Source of the DNA: Kitasatospora phosalacinea
Lineage (GTDB): Bacteria; Actinomycetota; Actinomycetes; Streptomycetales; Streptomycetaceae
Direction: 5' to 3'
DNA length: 64,000 nt
Assembly: GCF_030268885.1 (NCBI RefSeq)
Contig: NZ_BSSA01000001.1
Location: forward strand, 186,001 to 250,000
Shown: piece after piece, positions 59,039-64,000 of the stretch
How the letters are laid out: every line of letters starts with the position of its first letter
Numbering within the stretch: position 1 is the first letter of the stretch
The notes under the pieces: model-generated
What the model was told of the DNA's origin: nothing
What the model saw: only the letters and a program-made list of their open reading frames with translations
The model's database searches: none
Made by a program: the position numbers and the translations under genes

Positions 59039-59829
59039 GGGGTCTCCAGGAGGCCGAGTCGGGCGAGGTCTTCCAGCGGCTCGGCGATGCTACAGGTGCC
59101 GAAAGAGGTGAACGAGGAGCGGATCGCGGCGGACTGATGCTCCGTCAGGGACTCGACGGCGGTGGCCAGTCGGGCGCCGTCCCGCTCGGCGAGCAGCTCG
59201 ACGGCCTGCGAACGGTCCGAACTCCCGGCCGCCAGAAGCAGGTTGAGGAAGCCGTGGTGCTCGTAGCCGGTGCCCAGGTCGGTGTGCCGCACCGCGTTGT
59301 GCAGCCCCGCCGTGCATTTGTACGGCAGGGCGCGCTCGGCGCAGCCCAGCAGGAAGGCGGCCAGCTCGGTGACGGACGGGAAGGCGGCGTAACCCAGGCC
59401 GCCGGTGCGGTACTTGGCGCGGTAACGGGTGCCGGCCAGGGCGTCCAGGCCGTCCTCCGGCCGCTCCGAGCGGGGCAGCTCGACGGCCGCCCCGACCCCC
59501 TCCGGCAGCAGCGCGTCCAGCTCCGCCACCGCCGCCTTCACGTCCCCGCCCGCCGCGTACTCGACGGTGGTCACCCGCAGGCCCTCGGCCGCCGCCAGCG
59601 CCTCGGCCAGCCGGCCCGGGCCGACCACCAGGCCGACCGCGAACTCCGGCTCCAGAGAACGCAGTTCGGCCAGCGCGTCGACCGGCACCAGCAGCGGGCC
59701 GACCGCCTCCGCGTACCAGGCGGCGCGGTGCGCCCGGTGCGCGGGGACGGCCCCGGCCAGCGGCAGGTCGCCGGGCGGGAAGACCGCCGCGTCGTCGAAC
59801 AGCCCCCGGTACAGCTCGGGTACGTTCAT
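59035..59829 (-). CDS. Conserved unknown protein coupled into the homogentisate operon
   Basis: A 264-residue protein of no named family that I know. It begins MNVPELYRGLFDDAAVFPPGDLPL. The middle is alpha/beta (LLVPVDALAELRSL, EFAVGLVVGPGRLAEAL). Conserved-looking blocks are RYRAKYRTGG (135-144), KCTAGLHNAVRHT (171-183), GYEHHGFLNLLLAAG (188-202) and SFTSFGTCSIAEPLEDLARLG at the end. The lysine, histidine and glycine content looks like a TIM-barrel enzyme. Its ATG overlaps hmgA by ATGA and its stop overlaps fahA by TTGA, so it is made in step with both. It stands where a maleylacetoacetate isomerase is expected. Confidence 0.85.
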   Translation of the reverse strand: MNVPELYRGLFDDAAVFPPGDLPLAGAVPAHRAHRAAWYAEAVGPLLVPVDALAELRSLEPEFAVGLVVGPGRLAEALAAAEGLRVTTVEYAAGGDVKAAVAELDALLPEGVGAAVELPRSERPEDGLDALAGTRYRAKYRTGGLGYAAFPSVTELAAFLLGCAERALPYKCTAGLHNAVRHTDLGTGYEHHGFLNLLLAAGSSDRSQAVELLAERDGARLATAVESLTEHQSAAIRSSFTSFGTCSIAEPLEDLARLGLLETP

Positions 59830-61013
59830 CGCCTCGCCCAGGTCCACGCGTAGTTCGGGTCCTCGCTGGCGGTGGCGGCCTCGCCGAGCTCCAGCGGGCG
59901 GAAGGTGTCCACCATCACCGCCAGCTCGTCGAAGAACTCCACGCCGATCGAGCGCTCGTACGCGCCCGGCTGCGGGCCGTGGGTGTGGCCGCCCGGGTGC
60001 AGCGAGATCGACCCCTGTCCGATGCCGGAGCCCTTGCGGGCCTCGTAGTTGCCGCCGCAGTAGAACATCACCTCGTCGCTGTCCACGTTCGCGTGGTAGT
60101 ACGGCACGGGGATCGACAGCGGGTGGTAGTCCACCTTGCGCGGCACGAAGTTGCAGATCACGAAGTTGGTGCCCTCGAACACCTGGTGGGCCGGCGGCGG
60201 CTGGTGCACCCGCCCGGTGATCGGCTCGTAGTCCGCGATGTTGAACGCGTACGGGTACAGGCAGCCGTCCCACCCCACCACGTCGAACGGGTGGTTCGGC
60301 ACCGTGTAGCGCGTCCCGACCACGCCGCCCGGGCCGCGGTGCTTGACCAGCACGTCCACCTCGCCGCCCTCGACCAGCAGCGGCCCCTCCGGTCCGCGCA
60401 GGTCCCGCTCGCAGAACGGCGCGTGCTCCAGCAGCTGGCCGAACTTCGACAGGTAGCGGCGGGCCGGGGTGATGTGGCTGTTCGCCTCGATGCAGTACGC
60501 GCGCAGCGGCTCCTCCCCGGTCGGCACCCAGCGGTGGGTGGTCGCCCGCGGGATCAGCACGTAGTCGCCCTGCCCGACGGTCAGCGTCCCGAACACCGTC
60601 TCCAGCACGGCCGTCCCGGACTCCACGTACACGCACTCGTCGCCCAGCCCGTTGCGGTACAGCTCGCTGGGCGCGCCCGCCGCGACGTAGGAGATCCGCA
60701 CGTCCGCGTTGCCGAGGACGAGCCGGCGGCCGGTGACCGCGTCCGCCGACTTCCACTCCTCGCCCGGGAACAGCTCGTGCAGCTTCAGGTGGCGGGGCAG
60801 CAGCGGGAGGTTGGCGGTGGTCGCCTGGCTCGGCAGCTCCCAGATCGCGGCGGCCGTCACCGCCGAGGGGATGTGCCGGTGGTACAGCAGCGAGGAGTCC
60901 GAGGAGAAGCCCTCCTCGCCCATCAACTCCTCGTAGTACAGGCCCCCCTCGGGGGTGCGGTGCTGGGTGTGCCGCTTGGGCGGCACCGAGCCCAGCTGCC
61001 GGTAGTACGCCAT
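59826..61013 (-). CDS. hmgA: Homogentisate 1,2-dioxygenase
   Basis: A 395-residue cupin dioxygenase that opens homogentisate to maleylacetoacetate with O2 and Fe(II). Signatures: MAYYRQLGSVPPKRHTQHRTPEGGLYYEELMGEEGF, IPRATTHRWV, CIEANSHITPARRYLSKFGQLLEHAPFCERD, FDVVGWDGCLYPYAFNIADYEPITG, HQVFEGTNFVICNFVPRKVDYHPLSIPVPYYHANVDSDEVMFYCGG and ISLHPGGHTHGPQPGAYE with the His-rich metal site. It follows hppD by 34 bp and overlaps the next gene by 4 nt. It is the short actinobacterial form of the enzyme. Confidence 0.95.
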   Translation of the reverse strand: MAYYRQLGSVPPKRHTQHRTPEGGLYYEELMGEEGFSSDSSLLYHRHIPSAVTAAAIWELPSQATTANLPLLPRHLKLHELFPGEEWKSADAVTGRRLVLGNADVRISYVAAGAPSELYRNGLGDECVYVESGTAVLETVFGTLTVGQGDYVLIPRATTHRWVPTGEEPLRAYCIEANSHITPARRYLSKFGQLLEHAPFCERDLRGPEGPLLVEGGEVDVLVKHRGPGGVVGTRYTVPNHPFDVVGWDGCLYPYAFNIADYEPITGRVHQPPPAHQVFEGTNFVICNFVPRKVDYHPLSIPVPYYHANVDSDEVMFYCGGNYEARKGSGIGQGSISLHPGGHTHGPQPGAYERSIGVEFFDELAVMVDTFRPLELGEAATASEDPNYAWTWARR

Positions 61014-61047
61014 CGCCCTACTTCTCCCTGTCGCCCGTGGTGCTCCG

Positions 61048-63799
<2,752 letters not shown>

Positions 63800-63859
63800 G
63801 GCGGAACCTCTCCACCCTCCACGGTACGCGCCCAGGTAAGGAAAAAATAAGGACAAACC

Positions 63860-63896
63860 GGTGGGTAGCGTTACATACCGCCCAGGGTGGGTAGCG
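63860..63896. promoter_or_regulatory. Two 11-bp direct repeats in a divergent promoter
   Basis: GGTGGGTAGCG occurs at 63860-63870 and again at 63886-63896, 26 bp apart, that is close to 2.5 helix turns. A GGTA/TACC pair is nested between them, and an A-rich stretch lies at 63839-63850. The region separates the fusion gene (start 63799, leftward) from the partial gene at 63939 (rightward). Confidence 0.5.
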
Positions 63897-63938
63897 ACCA
63901 AGTGGCTCACACGTCCTGACTACGAGGAGGCGGTCCCG

Positions 63939-64000
63939 GTGTCGACCCACATGTCGTCGGGTATGGAACACCATCCGGACATCCTGGCCCTGCGTGAACA
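63939..64000 (+). CDS. Start of an SPW-repeat-like protein (partial)
   Basis: GTG 63939 with GAGGAGG at 63924-63930 opens a frame running off the right edge. The 20 visible residues, including MEHHPDILALRE, resemble the N-terminus of SPW-repeat membrane proteins of actinomycetes (MExHPDI(x)ALR), which often sit beside stress genes. The assignment rests on this short motif only. Confidence 0.45.
   Translation, partial: MSTHMSSGMEHHPDILALRE

Overview
The window is a chromosomal stretch of a high-GC actinomycete. GC is estimated by eye at well above 70 %, third codon positions are almost all G or C, and GTG/TTG starts and apparently leaderless genes are common. The gene families point to Streptomycetaceae (Streptomyces or Kitasatospora): an S1 streptogrisin-type protease, a SigE-family ECF sigma factor with a CU044_5270-type partner, an RsbW-like ATPase, many one-component regulators, an EI24 protein and the homogentisate operon. 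I saw no rRNA, tRNA, prophage, transposase or CRISPR array.

Layout. 1-3777: end of an unidentified gene, YchJ-like protein, DUF1269 protein, S4-domain protein, and a fadH-type dienoyl-CoA reductase. 3860-7677: secreted serine protease, PadR regulator, then a luciferase-like monooxygenase / FMN reductase pair followed by a GNAT protein. 7902-10471: DUF1028 protein, then a PLP trans-sulfuration enzyme diverging from an Lrp regulator. 10488-14223: a decayed LuxR-type regulator carrying two short palindromic elements, an anti-sigma-like ATPase, and LacI and AraC regulators. 14415-21231: Ser/Thr kinase, CU044_5270 protein plus ECF sigma factor, a DHA2 efflux pump with a long cytosolic tail, and a YdcF protein. 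21327-26976: LysR regulator, atypical IMPase, NAD(P)-binding reductase, methyltransferase, AraC and ROK proteins. 27122-32710: small unknown protein, a long non-coding gap, MerR regulator, a hydrolase / PfkB sugar kinase pair, and a MocR regulator diverging from a DMT exporter. 32753-40922: unknown protein, MFS transporter, orphan sugar-binding lipoprotein, DMT transporter, lipase maturation factor, and a large acidic repeat protein that looks like the non-catalytic parts of a helicase. 40984-47287: cytidine-type deaminase, EI24 protein, P450, metallothionein-like protein, monooxygenase, Lrp/LysE pair and PucR regulator. 47448-55356: secreted lipase, imine-reductase-like enzyme, HdeD protein, RCK-type channel-like protein, VanZ protein and an unknown alpha-helical protein. 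55375-64000: two crotonase-family enzymes, a tiny secreted peptide, the homogentisate operon, a phosphoribosyltransferase-hydrolase fusion, and the start of another gene.

How the genes work together. The clearest pathway is tyrosine / homogentisate degradation: hppD, hmgA, a conserved unknown gene and fahA are read leftward from one promoter. The last three overlap by 4 nt (ATGA, then TTGA). No maleylacetoacetate isomerase is visible, and the unknown gene occupies the expected slot. The neighbouring crotonases and the distant dienoyl-CoA reductase suggest acyl-CoA catabolism. Many other units are regulator-target pairs sharing a divergent promoter (Lrp/trans-sulfuration enzyme, MocR/DMT, Lrp/LysE, PucR/lipase), and several of these gaps hold palindromic candidate operators.

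The items most worth a second look are the coupled unknown gene in the homogentisate operon, the helicase-derived acidic repeat protein, a structured dispersed repeat of about 155 bp present twice, the regulator pseudogene with two palindromic insertions, and the channel-like protein without a recognisable selectivity filter. All family assignments are from recognition of sequence patterns; no database search was run.
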